DNA of 64,000 nucleotides from Thioalkalivibrio sp. ALJ3 (GTDB taxonomy: Bacteria; Pseudomonadota; Gammaproteobacteria; Ectothiorhodospirales; Ectothiorhodospiraceae). Positions 1 through 9,650 of the stretch are shown here, piece after piece. The position numbers and the translations under genes are program-made. The stretch covers positions 1 to 64,000 of the forward strand of contig NZ_KB897905.1 in the NCBI RefSeq assembly GCF_000377205.1, in the 5' to 3' direction. Positions within the stretch are counted from its first letter, which is position 1. Each line of letters begins with the position of its first letter. The notes under the pieces are model-generated. The model had not been told where the DNA came from. It did not search any database and saw only the letters and a list, made by a program, of their open reading frames with translations.

Positions 1-1
1 C

Positions 2-577
2 CACCCGCTGAGCCTCTACGCCGCGAGCAAGAAGGCCAACGAATTGATGGCGCACACCTACAGCCATCTCTACAACCTGCCGGTCACGGGCCTGCGCTTC
101 TTTACCGTCTATGGCCCCTGGGGTCGCCCGGACATGGCGCTGTTCCTGTTCACCCGGAAGATCCTGGCGGGCGAGCCGATCGACGTCTTCAACTACGGCC
201 ACCACCGGCGCGACTTCACCTACATCGACGACATCGTCGAGGGCGTGATCCGCACGCTGGACCGCCCGGCACAGCCCAATCCGGACTGGAGTGGCGAGGT
301 GCCGGACTCGGCCAGCAGCGCAGCCCCCTACCGCCTGTACAACATCGGCGCGCACCGCCCGGTGGAGTTGATGCACTACATCGAGGTGCTGGAAGACTGC
401 CTGGGCTGCAAGGCGGAGAAGAACCTTCTGCCGCTGCAGCCGGGGGATGTGCCGGACACCTATGCGGATGTCGAAGCCCTGCGCACCGATACCGGCTACG
501 AGCCGACCACCTCGGTCGAGGAGGGCATCGCACGCTTCGTCGAGTGGTACCTGGGGTATTACCGGGCGGCCGCCTGA
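2..577 (+). CDS. UDP-glucuronate 4-epimerase-like NAD-dependent epimerase, 3' part
   Basis: The gene is cut by the left window edge and the reading frame is open from base 2. The visible 191 residues contain the catalytic YAASK motif (Tyr-x3-Lys) of extended short-chain dehydrogenases near the start. The block [17 protein letters not shown] and the [13 protein letters not shown] segment that follow are hallmarks of the UDP-glucuronate 4-epimerase (CapI/LspL-like) family. These enzymes interconvert UDP-GlcA and UDP-GalA in the cytoplasm, supplying acidic sugars for capsule or O-antigen. The stop codon overlaps the start of the ABC transporter gene (ATGA), so the two are probably translationally coupled. 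The exact substrate cannot be fixed from the C-terminal part. Confidence 0.88.
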   Translation, partial: HPLSLYAASKKANELMAHTYSHLYNLPVTGLRFFTVYGPWGRPDMALFLFTRKILAGEPIDVFNYGHHRRDFTYIDDIVEGVIRTLDRPAQPNPDWSGEVPDSASSAAPYRLYNIGAHRPVELMHYIEVLEDCLGCKAEKNLLPLQPGDVPDTYADVEALRTDTGYEPTTSVEEGIARFVEWYLGYYRAAA

Positions 578-2412
578 TGGGTGTCTACCGCAAGACGCTG
601 CAACTGCTCACTCCGGCGGAAAAACGCCGGGGTGCGCTGGTGTTGGGAATGGTGATGGTCATGGCGGTGCTGGAAACCGCCGGGGTCGCCTCGATCATGC
701 CGTTCTTGTCGGTCCTCGGAAACCCGGATCTGGTCAACACCAACCCCGTCCTGAACTATCTCTACACGGGACTGGGCTTCACCTCGGTGGACCAGTTCAT
801 CTTTGCCCTGGGTGCGGCGGCCTTTGCGCTGATTCTGTTCTCGGCGGTGTTTCGCACACTCACGCACTATGCGATGAACCGCTTCATCGAGATGCGCCGG
901 CACAGCCTCGGCAAGCGGCTGCTGGAGACCTACCTGCGCCAGCCGTATGCGTTCTTCCTGAATCGCCATAGCGGCGACATGGCGAAGAGCATCCTGTCGG
1001 AGGTCGACCAGCTGGTGCTGAACGTCTTCCGCCCCGGGATCACGATGATCGCCTACCTGGTAGTGACCATCGCCATCGTGGCCCTGCTGATCTTCGTCGA
1101 TCCATGGCTGGCGCTGGGGGTCGCGGTCGTCATTGGTGGCGTGTACGGCACGATCTTCGTGTTTGTGCGCGGCCTGCTCGGGCGCATCGGCCGCGATCGC
1201 TCGCGCGCCAACCAGGAACGCTTCACCGCTGCCGGCGAGGCCCTCGGCGGCATCAAGGACATCAAGCTGCTGGGTCGCGAACACGCGTACCTGTCGCGTT
1301 TCGATATGCCCTCCAAGCGCCAGGCCCGGCACCAGGCGACCAACCAGACCATCTCCCAGGTCCCCAAATTCCTGATCGAGGCGATCGGCTTCGGCGGGAT
1401 CATCGGGCTCACCCTGATCCTGCTGCATACCCAGGGGGGCACCGGCACAGACGCGCTGGGCGAGATTCTGCCGATCCTCGGGCTGTACGCCTTTGCCGGC
1501 TACCGCCTGCTTCCGGCCGCGCAACACATCTACGCGGGCCTGGCGAAGCTTCGCTTCGGCGCCGCCGCCGTGGAGAGCGTGACCGAAGACCTGCGCGAAC
1601 GCGAGGCCCTGGCGGAGCTGCATCGACAAGCCCCCCAGCCGCTGGTGCCGCAGCAAACCATCGAACTCAAGGGCATCGACTACACCTACCCGGGCGGCCA
1701 CCGTCCCGCGCTGCAGTCCATCAACCTGGAGATCCCGGTCGGCAGTTCCGTCGGAATCATCGGTACCACCGGCTCCGGCAAGACCACGCTGGTCGATGTC
1801 CTGCTGGGCCTGCTGCGGCCAACCCAGGGCGCCATTCTGGTGGATGGCCAGGCGGTAACGGAAGCCAATCTGCGCGCCTGGCAACAGTCCCTGGGCTACG
1901 TCCCCCAGGACATCTTCCTGACCGACTCCACCGTGGCCGAAAACATCGCGCTGGGTATCCCCGCCGGGCAGATCGACCACGAGCGTGTCGAACGCTGCGC
2001 GCGCATGGCACAGGTGCACGACTTCATCGTGCAGGACATGCCGGAACAGTACGCCACGATGGTGGGCGAACGCGGCGTGCGTCTGTCCGGAGGCCAGCGC
2101 CAGCGCATCGGGATCGCCCGCGCCCTCTACCACGACCCCGACGTCCTGGTGTTCGACGAGGCCACCAGCGCCCTGGACAACGCAACCGAGCGCGCCGTGA
2201 TGGAGGCGATCGAGTCCCTGTCGCGCAGCAAGACCATCATTCTGATCGCACACCGCCTGAGCACCGTGCGCGCCTGCGATCAGGTCGCCCATCTGGAGCG
2301 CGGCTCGTTCGCGTCGGTGGGCCACTTCGATGAACTGGTCGCCCAGCCCGAAGCGGATACGCCCCAGGTCCAGCCTGTTACCGAACCCCCAGCCTCCGGG
2401 ACCCATGGGTGA
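577..2412 (+). CDS. ABC transporter, fused permease/ATPase (PglK/MsbA-like flippase)
   Basis: This 611-residue half-transporter has an N-terminal membrane domain of about six helices and a C-terminal nucleotide-binding domain. Walker A (GTTGSGKTT) lies near residue 396, the signature LSGGQRQR near 503 and Walker B (VLVFDEATSALD) near 523. The fused layout and its place among glycosyltransferases fit a flippase of undecaprenyl- or lipid-linked oligosaccharide like Campylobacter PglK. No Wzx-type flippase is visible in the locus. The ATG at 577 is preferred because it overlaps the upstream stop in an ATGA. An in-frame start 33 bases earlier would lie inside the epimerase gene. The transported glycan is unknown. 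Confidence 0.85.
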   Translation: MGVYRKTLQLLTPAEKRRGALVLGMVMVMAVLETAGVASIMPFLSVLGNPDLVNTNPVLNYLYTGLGFTSVDQFIFALGAAAFALILFSAVFRTLTHYAMNRFIEMRRHSLGKRLLETYLRQPYAFFLNRHSGDMAKSILSEVDQLVLNVFRPGITMIAYLVVTIAIVALLIFVDPWLALGVAVVIGGVYGTIFVFVRGLLGRIGRDRSRANQERFTAAGEALGGIKDIKLLGREHAYLSRFDMPSKRQARHQATNQTISQVPKFLIEAIGFGGIIGLTLILLHTQGGTGTDALGEILPILGLYAFAGYRLLPAAQHIYAGLAKLRFGAAAVESVTEDLREREALAELHRQAPQPLVPQQTIELKGIDYTYPGGHRPALQSINLEIPVGSSVGIIGTTGSGKTTLVDVLLGLLRPTQGAILVDGQAVTEANLRAWQQSLGYVPQDIFLTDSTVAENIALGIPAGQIDHERVERCARMAQVHDFIVQDMPEQYATMVGERGVRLSGGQRQRIGIARALYHDPDVLVFDEATSALDNATERAVMEAIESLSRSKTIILIAHRLSTVRACDQVAHLERGSFASVGHFDELVAQPEADTPQVQPVTEPPASGTHG

Positions 2413-3532
2413 ACCCGCCGTGTCGACCCAACGCGAGGAAACTGCCGTGACGCACGTCCAATCCCAGCCGCTGCAGATCAAGAACAGCGGGCGCATCGCC
2501 CGCACCATCGCGCGCGCAGTCCACCTGCGCCATCTGCAGAAGTCGCGCAAGATTGCCATCCAGTGGCGCGAGAAACTCATCCGCGCGCATGGCGAGTCCG
2601 CCGTCACGCGCCCGGTTCTACAGCGGATCAAGCGTTACGCGGCCGACACCTACGGCAGCGACTCCTGGTGGCCATGGCTGGCCGCCTACACCGAGGTGCG
2701 TCGCGAGTTCGTCGAGGGCTGGATCGGCGACGACTACTACACCGAACACCTCAACCCGCTCTGGAACCGGCAGGACATCCGCCGCCTGAGCGGCCTCAAG
2801 ACCATGGATTCGCGCCTGTTCCCGGAGAGTGTGGTGCCACCGGTCTTCGTGCGCGTGGGTGGCCAGTACCTGGATGCCCAGGGGACACCGGAACCACTGG
2901 AAACCGCCCTCTCACGACTCAAGACGGGCCAGACCTACGTAATCAAGCCCGACGAGGGGCGCCAGGGCCTCGGCGTGACCTTTACCACCGCCGAACAGGT
3001 GTCCGAGGAACTCGGCAGGATCCCGGGAAACTGCATCGTGCAACCCCTGATCGAGCAACACCCGGACATCGCGCGGATCAATGCCAGTTCGGTCAACACC
3101 CTGAGGGTACTGACCTTCCTGGATGCGGAGTCCGGGGAATTGCGCATCCTGAACCATTTCCTCCGTCTGGGACGTGAAGGCCAGCGCACCGACAACGTCT
3201 CCACCGGGGGATATTTTGTCGGCGTCAATGGCGACGGCTGGCTGGACGGGCACCTGCGCGACCCGGTGTGCGTGAGCATCGGATCGATCCACCCCGATAG
3301 CGGGGTGGACGTCAAGGATTGCCGGATCCCCAACTTCGGCGCGGTACGCGAGCTGTGCCTGAACGCCCACCGACGCATCCCCTATCTGCGCTTCATTGGC
3401 TGGGACGTCTGCATTCAGGCCAGCGGCGATCCCGTGATCCTCGAATGGAACGCCGAGCAAGTGGCCTGGTCGCGCAACGAGTCCTGCTTTGGCCCGTTGC
3501 TGCCCTCGGTCCCGCGCGGCTACCCGCGCTGA
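2405..3532 (+). CDS. Sugar-transfer-associated ATP-grasp protein
   Basis: This protein of about 375 residues resembles the ATP-grasp family found in polysaccharide clusters (ATPgrasp_ST, related to alpha-L-glutamate ligase-like proteins). The nucleotide-binding strand YVIKPDEGRQGLGV begins near residue 178. An acidic metal-binding EWNAEQ segment near residue 347 corresponds to the ATP-grasp C-terminal metal site. ATP-grasp ligases couple a carboxylate to an amine through an acylphosphate, so amidation or aminoacylation of a uronic or other acidic sugar is a reasonable inference. The substrate is unknown. The start at 2405 overlaps the ABC transporter stop by 8 bases; GTG codons at 2420 and 2448 are alternatives. 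Confidence 0.75.
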   Translation: MGEPAVSTQREETAVTHVQSQPLQIKNSGRIARTIARAVHLRHLQKSRKIAIQWREKLIRAHGESAVTRPVLQRIKRYAADTYGSDSWWPWLAAYTEVRREFVEGWIGDDYYTEHLNPLWNRQDIRRLSGLKTMDSRLFPESVVPPVFVRVGGQYLDAQGTPEPLETALSRLKTGQTYVIKPDEGRQGLGVTFTTAEQVSEELGRIPGNCIVQPLIEQHPDIARINASSVNTLRVLTFLDAESGELRILNHFLRLGREGQRTDNVSTGGYFVGVNGDGWLDGHLRDPVCVSIGSIHPDSGVDVKDCRIPNFGAVRELCLNAHRRIPYLRFIGWDVCIQASGDPVILEWNAEQVAWSRNESCFGPLLPSVPRGYPR

Positions 3533-3559
3533 TCCCGCCACTGCCATCAGGAGAACGAC

Positions 3560-4279
3560 ATGCATCCGATCAAACTGCTGTGGACGGGTGGCTGGGATTC
3601 CAGCTACCGGCTGCTGGACCTGGCACTGTATCGCTGCCGCCGGGTACAGCCGATCTACGTGCTGGACCCGCGACGGAAATCCTATGTGTACGAGTTGCGG
3701 GCCATGGCCGACATTCGCGCGGGCATCGAGGCGCGCGAAGAGGCCCGTGGGCGTGTGGCACCGGTACGGGTCTATCTGCGCAGCGACATCCTCGAAGATC
3801 CGGATATCACCGAGCGCTACCACCGCCTGGCGAACGAGGTGCACGTGGGTACCCAGTACGACTGGCTCGCCCGGCTGTGCGAACAGGAAGGCCTGAGGGA
3901 CCTGGAGCTGTCGCTCACCGGGCACGAGGCCGGCACCGAGTTGCAGGAACGTCTGTTCCGCAATCCGCAGTACGGGGACTTCCGTTTCCGCGAGGACGAC
4001 TTTGCCTGGGAGCTGTTCCAATACTACCGCTTCCCGTTGCTGTCGGTGACCAAGGAGGCGATGAAGTTCGACGCCGAGGCCAAGGGATTCCTGCCGCTGC
4101 TCGAGCAATCCTGGTTCTGTCACTCGCCAATCCTGGGTCGGCCCTGTGGCCACTGCCAGCCCTGCCGTTTCTCGCGCGAATCGCGGCGCACCATCCAGTA
4201 TTCGCGCCTGGGACTGCTGCTGGAGCTCGCGCGCCGGGCACGTTCCAGCCTGCGCTCGATGCGCACCGCCGACGCCTGA
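3560..4279 (+). CDS. QueC-like PP-loop ATPase in the polysaccharide locus
   Basis: This 239-residue protein carries a PP-loop pyrophosphatase motif, TGGWDSS, at residues 9-15, matching SGGLDS of QueC. Four C-terminal cysteines (187, 196, 199, 202; C-x8-C-x2-C-x2-C) match the QueC zinc site. The bona fide QueC at 62345-63028 has the same design with C-x9-C-x2-C-x2-C. QueC activates a carboxylate with ATP and converts it through an amide to a nitrile. Because a true queC exists in a queuosine context, this copy is probably recruited to an ATP-dependent amidation or related modification of a glycan precursor. It sits between the ATP-grasp and CapK-like genes, and an AGGAGA-type ribosome site precedes the ATG. 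Confidence 0.72.
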   Translation: MHPIKLLWTGGWDSSYRLLDLALYRCRRVQPIYVLDPRRKSYVYELRAMADIRAGIEAREEARGRVAPVRVYLRSDILEDPDITERYHRLANEVHVGTQYDWLARLCEQEGLRDLELSLTGHEAGTELQERLFRNPQYGDFRFREDDFAWELFQYYRFPLLSVTKEAMKFDAEAKGFLPLLEQSWFCHSPILGRPCGHCQPCRFSRESRRTIQYSRLGLLLELARRARSSLRSMRTADA

Positions 4280-4290
4280 GGCGCGCCGCC

Positions 4291-5628
4291 ATGTCCCTGG
4301 CCTTTGGTGCCCTCCTTCCCTGGCTCTCCGGACCACGCGAATATGCCGCGTTGCGCCGTGCCGAATGGCTACCGCTCCCTGCCCTGCAACGCCTGCAGAT
4401 GGAGCGCCTGGCACACCTGCTGGTACAGGCGCGCACCGATGTGCCGTACTACCGAGAGTTGCTGCCAGAGGCCGACACCATCCACGCCGATCCGGTAGCG
4501 ACGCTGCTGTCACTCCCCATCCTCGACAAGGGAGCCATCCGCCGCGAGGGCGAACGCCTGTGCTCGCAGCGGCCCCGTCCCGGGCTGCGGCGTAACACTT
4601 CGGGGGGATCGACCGGCGAACCCGCCACGTTCTATCAGGACACGCACTACCGGCGCTGGGGCCGGGCCACCAAGGCCCTGTTCGACGGCTGGACCGGCTA
4701 CCGTCCTGGGCAACCCAAGGCCGTGTTGTGGGCGGCCTCGCGCGATCTGTCCGCACCCCGGGGCACCCGCCGCCTCGCCGAACGCCTGAAGAATCGCACC
4801 CTGCTGAACGCCTACCGCATGGACCCGGAGACGATGGATGCGCACCTCGAGCAGCTGCGCGCCGCGCCGCCCAGCCAGTTGCAGATCTACGCGGAGAGTG
4901 GCCACGAACTCGCCCGGCATGCCCTGCGCCGAGGGGTCCGAGTGCCGGGTATCGGCAGTGTGCTGAGCTCGGCCGGCACCCTCTTTCCCGACATGCGCGA
5001 GACCATCGAGAAGGCCTTCGATGCCCCCGTGTTCAACCGCTACGGCTCGCGCGAGGTGGGTGACATCGCCTGCGAATGCGAGCGCCACCGCGGGCTGCAC
5101 GTCAACCCGCTGACCCAGTACCTGGAGATCCTCGACGACGACGGCCGTCCGACGCCACCCGGCATCCCCGGACGGGTCGTGGTCACCTCGCTGACGAACT
5201 ACAGCATGCCCCTGCTGCGCTATGCGATCGGCGACCTGGCCAGTTGGTCCGGCGAGGCCTGCGACTGCGGGCGGGAATGGCCGCTGCTGGAGGGGGTATG
5301 GGGACGCGTGACCGACCATATCCGCGGCACCAGCGGTGCCGTGGTATTCGGCGGGTGGCTGCGCCAGTTGCTGTACCCGGAAGACTGGATCGGACAGTAC
5401 CAGTGGGTCCAGCACGCGGAAGATCATATCCGCCTGCGCCTGATCCCCGTCGATCGTGCCCCCCAGGGCGAGCGAGAACAGCGTCTGCAGGCGCGCCTGG
5501 AGCCCGAGATCCGCGAACAACTCGGCGCGGGCACACGCCTGGATATCGATCGCGTGGACGCGATCCCGCCGTCGCCCAGCGGCAAGCACCTGCATGTGAT
5601 CAGCGAGTTGCAGGAGAACCGACGGTGA
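4291..5628 (+). CDS. CapK/PaaK-like adenylate-forming enzyme
   Basis: This 445-residue protein resembles the phenylacetate-CoA ligase-like CapK family of capsule clusters. The AMP-binding loop NTSGGSTGEPATF lies near residue 102. FNRYGSREVGDIACEC, near residue 250, fits the second adenylate-binding region, and a GRVTDHIRG-type hinge follows. The family activates carboxylic acids as acyl-adenylates; in capsule loci its members are thought to feed acyl or amino-acid decorations onto sugars. The ATG at 4291 starts 11 bases after the PP-loop gene. The frame stays open upstream, but that stretch overlaps two other genes. The stop overlaps the next GTG start (GTGA). Substrate not known. Confidence 0.75.
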   Translation: MSLAFGALLPWLSGPREYAALRRAEWLPLPALQRLQMERLAHLLVQARTDVPYYRELLPEADTIHADPVATLLSLPILDKGAIRREGERLCSQRPRPGLRRNTSGGSTGEPATFYQDTHYRRWGRATKALFDGWTGYRPGQPKAVLWAASRDLSAPRGTRRLAERLKNRTLLNAYRMDPETMDAHLEQLRAAPPSQLQIYAESGHELARHALRRGVRVPGIGSVLSSAGTLFPDMRETIEKAFDAPVFNRYGSREVGDIACECERHRGLHVNPLTQYLEILDDDGRPTPPGIPGRVVVTSLTNYSMPLLRYAIGDLASWSGEACDCGREWPLLEGVWGRVTDHIRGTSGAVVFGGWLRQLLYPEDWIGQYQWVQHAEDHIRLRLIPVDRAPQGEREQRLQARLEPEIREQLGAGTRLDIDRVDAIPPSPSGKHLHVISELQENRR

Positions 5629-6761
5629 AGATCCTGCACGTGATCAACGGGCTCGGCCAGGGCGGCGCAGAACGCCAGCTGGGCAACCTGCTGCGCGCGG
5701 CACCGGACGCCGGCGCCGTGTTCGCGCTCAAGGAACCCGGGGTGATGGCCGGCGACATCCGGGCGCAGGGTATCCCGGTCTATACCGGGCGACTGCGCAA
5801 CCCGCTCTCCACGGGATGGATCGCCGCCCTGCGCCGCGCGCTGGCCGCCTATCAACCCGATGGCGTGATGGGCTGGATGTACCACGGCAACCTGGCGGCC
5901 TCGCTGACCCGGCGCCTTGGGTATCAGGGCCCGGTATTCTGGAACGTGCGCCACTCGGTGCATGACCTGGCGCACGAGAAACGCGGGACCCGCTGGGTGA
6001 TCCGTTCCGGGGCCTGGCTGTCGCGGCATCCGGCCCGGATCGTCTACAACAGCGCCACCGCGGCCGCGCAGCACGAGGCGCTGGGATTCTCCGCGGATCG
6101 CCGCGTGGTCCTGCCCAACGGCTTTGATCTCGAGCGCTTCCATCCCGCCCCGGAAGCCGCCCCTGAACTGCGCGCGCAGCTGGGCATCGGTCCGGACACC
6201 TGGCTGCTGGGCATGGTGGGGCGTGCCCATCCGATGAAGAACCATGCAGCTCTGGTGGCCGCGATGGCGCGGTTGGTCCAGGCGGGGGCAGACATGCACT
6301 GCGTCATGGTGGGTACCGGGGTGTCCGCGGAGGACAATCCGCTGGCCCGAGCCATTCGCGAACACGGGATGGACCGGTATGTGACACTGCTGCCGCCCAC
6401 CCCCGAACCCGAAGCCCTCTACCCGAGCCTGGATCTACTGGTACTGCCCTCGCGCTGGGGCGAGGGGTTCCCCAATGTAGTCGGCGAGGCCATGGCCTGC
6501 GGCATCCCGGCCGTGGTCACGGATATCGGCGATGCCGCCAGCGTGGTGGGGTCGACCGGTTTCGTCGCCGCAAGTCCCGAGCCTCTGGACCTGGCCGACG
6601 CCATTACTCGGGCCATCGGCCATGGCCGTGCGAACCTGCGCGGGCTGGGGGGCGAAGCACGCGCGCGCATGGAATCGCATTACGCCCTCGAGGCCGTGTC
6701 CGGGCGCTACCAGGCCCTGTTCCAGGATGCCGTGGCGGATGCCGCGCCCGTCTCGCCATGA
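5625..6761 (+). CDS. Glycosyltransferase family 4 (GT-B fold)
   Basis: This 378-residue protein starts with a GT-B Rossmann segment, MKILHVINGLGQGGAERQL, typical of GT4 enzymes. The C-terminal donor domain has GMVGRAHPMKNH, and EGFPNVVGEAMACGIP contains the EX7E motif that binds nucleotide sugar. It is expected to add one sugar to a lipid-linked oligosaccharide at the inner face of the cytoplasmic membrane. The start is GTG, overlapping the CapK-like stop by 4 bases, and its own stop overlaps the next ATG. Donor and linkage cannot be deduced. Confidence 0.85.
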   Translation: MKILHVINGLGQGGAERQLGNLLRAAPDAGAVFALKEPGVMAGDIRAQGIPVYTGRLRNPLSTGWIAALRRALAAYQPDGVMGWMYHGNLAASLTRRLGYQGPVFWNVRHSVHDLAHEKRGTRWVIRSGAWLSRHPARIVYNSATAAAQHEALGFSADRRVVLPNGFDLERFHPAPEAAPELRAQLGIGPDTWLLGMVGRAHPMKNHAALVAAMARLVQAGADMHCVMVGTGVSAEDNPLARAIREHGMDRYVTLLPPTPEPEALYPSLDLLVLPSRWGEGFPNVVGEAMACGIPAVVTDIGDAASVVGSTGFVAASPEPLDLADAITRAIGHGRANLRGLGGEARARMESHYALEAVSGRYQALFQDAVADAAPVSP

Positions 6762-8104
6762 GCTATACGTTGATCCCGTTCACCCTGATGGAGCTGCTGC
6801 TGACGGCCAGCTTCCTGATGGTAGTTCTGGTGGCGGTGCTGTGGACGGGAGTCATGCGCGAAGGCTACCTGTGGCCACTGCTGGCAGCTCTGGTGGCCCG
6901 TATCGTGGCGGCGCTGGTACAGCGTTTTCACTTTCCATTGCCCCAGGGTGGTGCGGATGCCATCAGCTTCGAGAACCGGGCCTGGTTCTGGGCCCAGAGC
7001 GGCTGCGGCAATCTCGGCGATTACTTCAGCATGGGCAGTTCGTACCTGCACAGCTGGCTGATCGCGAACCTCTACGCCTGTTCCGACCGCGCGCCCCTGG
7101 CCTTCCAAGCGGTGAACATCGCCCTGGGAATGCTGACGGTCTATCTGATTGCACGCATCGCCGAGCAGCTCTGGGACCGCCAGGCCGCCGTACGCGCGGC
7201 CTGGATCGGCGCCTTGTTCCCGATCCTTATCGTGAACGCGGCCGTGCCACTGCGCGAGGTCTGGTTCACCGCCTTCTTCCTGCTGGGCGTGCTATGGCTG
7301 GTGCGCTGGGTTCAGAGTCAACGCACGGGATTCCTGGTGGCTGCCGTCGGGGTGCTGCTGGGTGCGGCGGTCGTGCATGGCGCGGCGGTGTTTGCGATCG
7401 CGGGCATCGCGATTGTGCTGGTCAGCTGGTCGATCAAGGAGTTCCTGCGCGCCTCGGATCTGGGCCACATGCGCCCCGGTCTTCTGTTCGGGGGCATCCT
7501 GCTCGGCACGGCCGGGGTTCTGGGATTCCTGGTGATGGACGAAATGCGGTTTTCGTCCATCGGGCAGCTGGGCGAGGTCATGGAGCAAACGGAAACGCTC
7601 GACCAGCGAGCCGAGCGCAGTGCCCGCGGCGGTGCGGCCTATCCGTCTTTCCTGATCCCGTCCAACGATCTCGAGGCACTGATCCTGACACCGATCCGTA
7701 CGGGCTACCTGCTGTTCGGCCCCCCGTTGTGGGAGGTACGTTCCCCCGTCCATCTGATCGGCATGCTGGAGGGCCTGTTCTATCTGGCGCTGGTCCTGCT
7801 ACTGGCGGTGTATCGCCGCCACTGGTGGAAGCGCCAGGACTTCCGCCTGCTGGTGGTTGTGTTCATCGTTCTGGCCATCATCTTCGCCTGGGGTACCAGC
7901 AACTTCGGGACCGCCGCACGCCACCGCGCCAAGTTCCTCGGGATTCTGATCGCCCTGGCGGCGGGCCTGGCCGGGCGCCGCCTGTGGCGTTGGGAACGGC
8001 TGCGACACCTCGCCAATGGTCGCTCCTCGCCCACAGCCAGCACTACAGACCCACCGGAAACCTCCGGCGCCGGCCTGCCGCAAACGCGGCGCGCCTCGCC
8101 CTGA
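6758..8104 (+). CDS. Polytopic membrane protein, possible polymerase or GT-C enzyme
   Basis: This 448-residue protein has roughly nine to eleven hydrophobic segments, with a soluble insert around residues 270-310. A short tail (residues 425-448) is rich in Ser, Thr and Pro. The segment FGTAARHRAKF near the last helix resembles a motif seen in membrane proteins of capsule loci that act as polymerases or GT-C glycosyltransferases. No other Wzy candidate exists in the visible locus, so a repeat-unit polymerase is possible, but the family assignment is weak. The ATG overlaps the upstream stop (ATGA). The 72-base gap that follows contains two stem-loops, at 8111-8127 and 8132-8145 (UUCG loop), without a T tract. 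Confidence 0.6.
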   Translation: MSYTLIPFTLMELLLTASFLMVVLVAVLWTGVMREGYLWPLLAALVARIVAALVQRFHFPLPQGGADAISFENRAWFWAQSGCGNLGDYFSMGSSYLHSWLIANLYACSDRAPLAFQAVNIALGMLTVYLIARIAEQLWDRQAAVRAAWIGALFPILIVNAAVPLREVWFTAFFLLGVLWLVRWVQSQRTGFLVAAVGVLLGAAVVHGAAVFAIAGIAIVLVSWSIKEFLRASDLGHMRPGLLFGGILLGTAGVLGFLVMDEMRFSSIGQLGEVMEQTETLDQRAERSARGGAAYPSFLIPSNDLEALILTPIRTGYLLFGPPLWEVRSPVHLIGMLEGLFYLALVLLLAVYRRHWWKRQDFRLLVVVFIVLAIIFAWGTSNFGTAARHRAKFLGILIALAAGLAGRRLWRWERLRHLANGRSSPTASTTDPPETSGAGLPQTRRASP

Positions 8105-8176
8105 CTGGCCGCGCGCAACTCGCGCGCACCCGCCCCTTCGGGGGCTCTCACCCACAAGTACACAGGAGATTTCAAG

Positions 8177-9466
<1,290 letters not shown>

Positions 9467-9497
9467 ACGGGCTATCCCTCCTCGACCGACCCGCCTT

Positions 9498-9531
9498 TTC
9501 GGGGTGTCTCGCACACTTTGAGCACCCCGAA
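9498..9531 (+). repeat. 9-bp perfect stem-loop in the tviB-glycosyltransferase gap
   Basis: TTCGGGGTG at 9498-9506 is exactly complementary to CACCCCGAA at 9523-9531, leaving a 16-base loop. A run of four T lies before the stem and no T tract follows it. It could be a transcript-stabilising stem, a Rho-type pause or an internal attenuator within the polysaccharide operon. The rest of the 184-base gap shows no gene. Confidence 0.5.
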
Positions 9532-9650
9532 ACATAGCGATAAATCATTGTCCTGTTTACCTTTTGTACTCATGCACAAGGACTTCCAGGAGGCCCCTCC
9601 ATCACGCGAATGGAGACAACCCGGGCCTCCCGGGAACAGGAGTAACCGAC

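Noticed and set aside
559-2631. Long minus-strand open frame (690 codons) over the ABC transporter gene
   Set aside because: It is antisense to a gene with intact Walker and signature motifs. The composition is typical of a GC-rich shadow frame.
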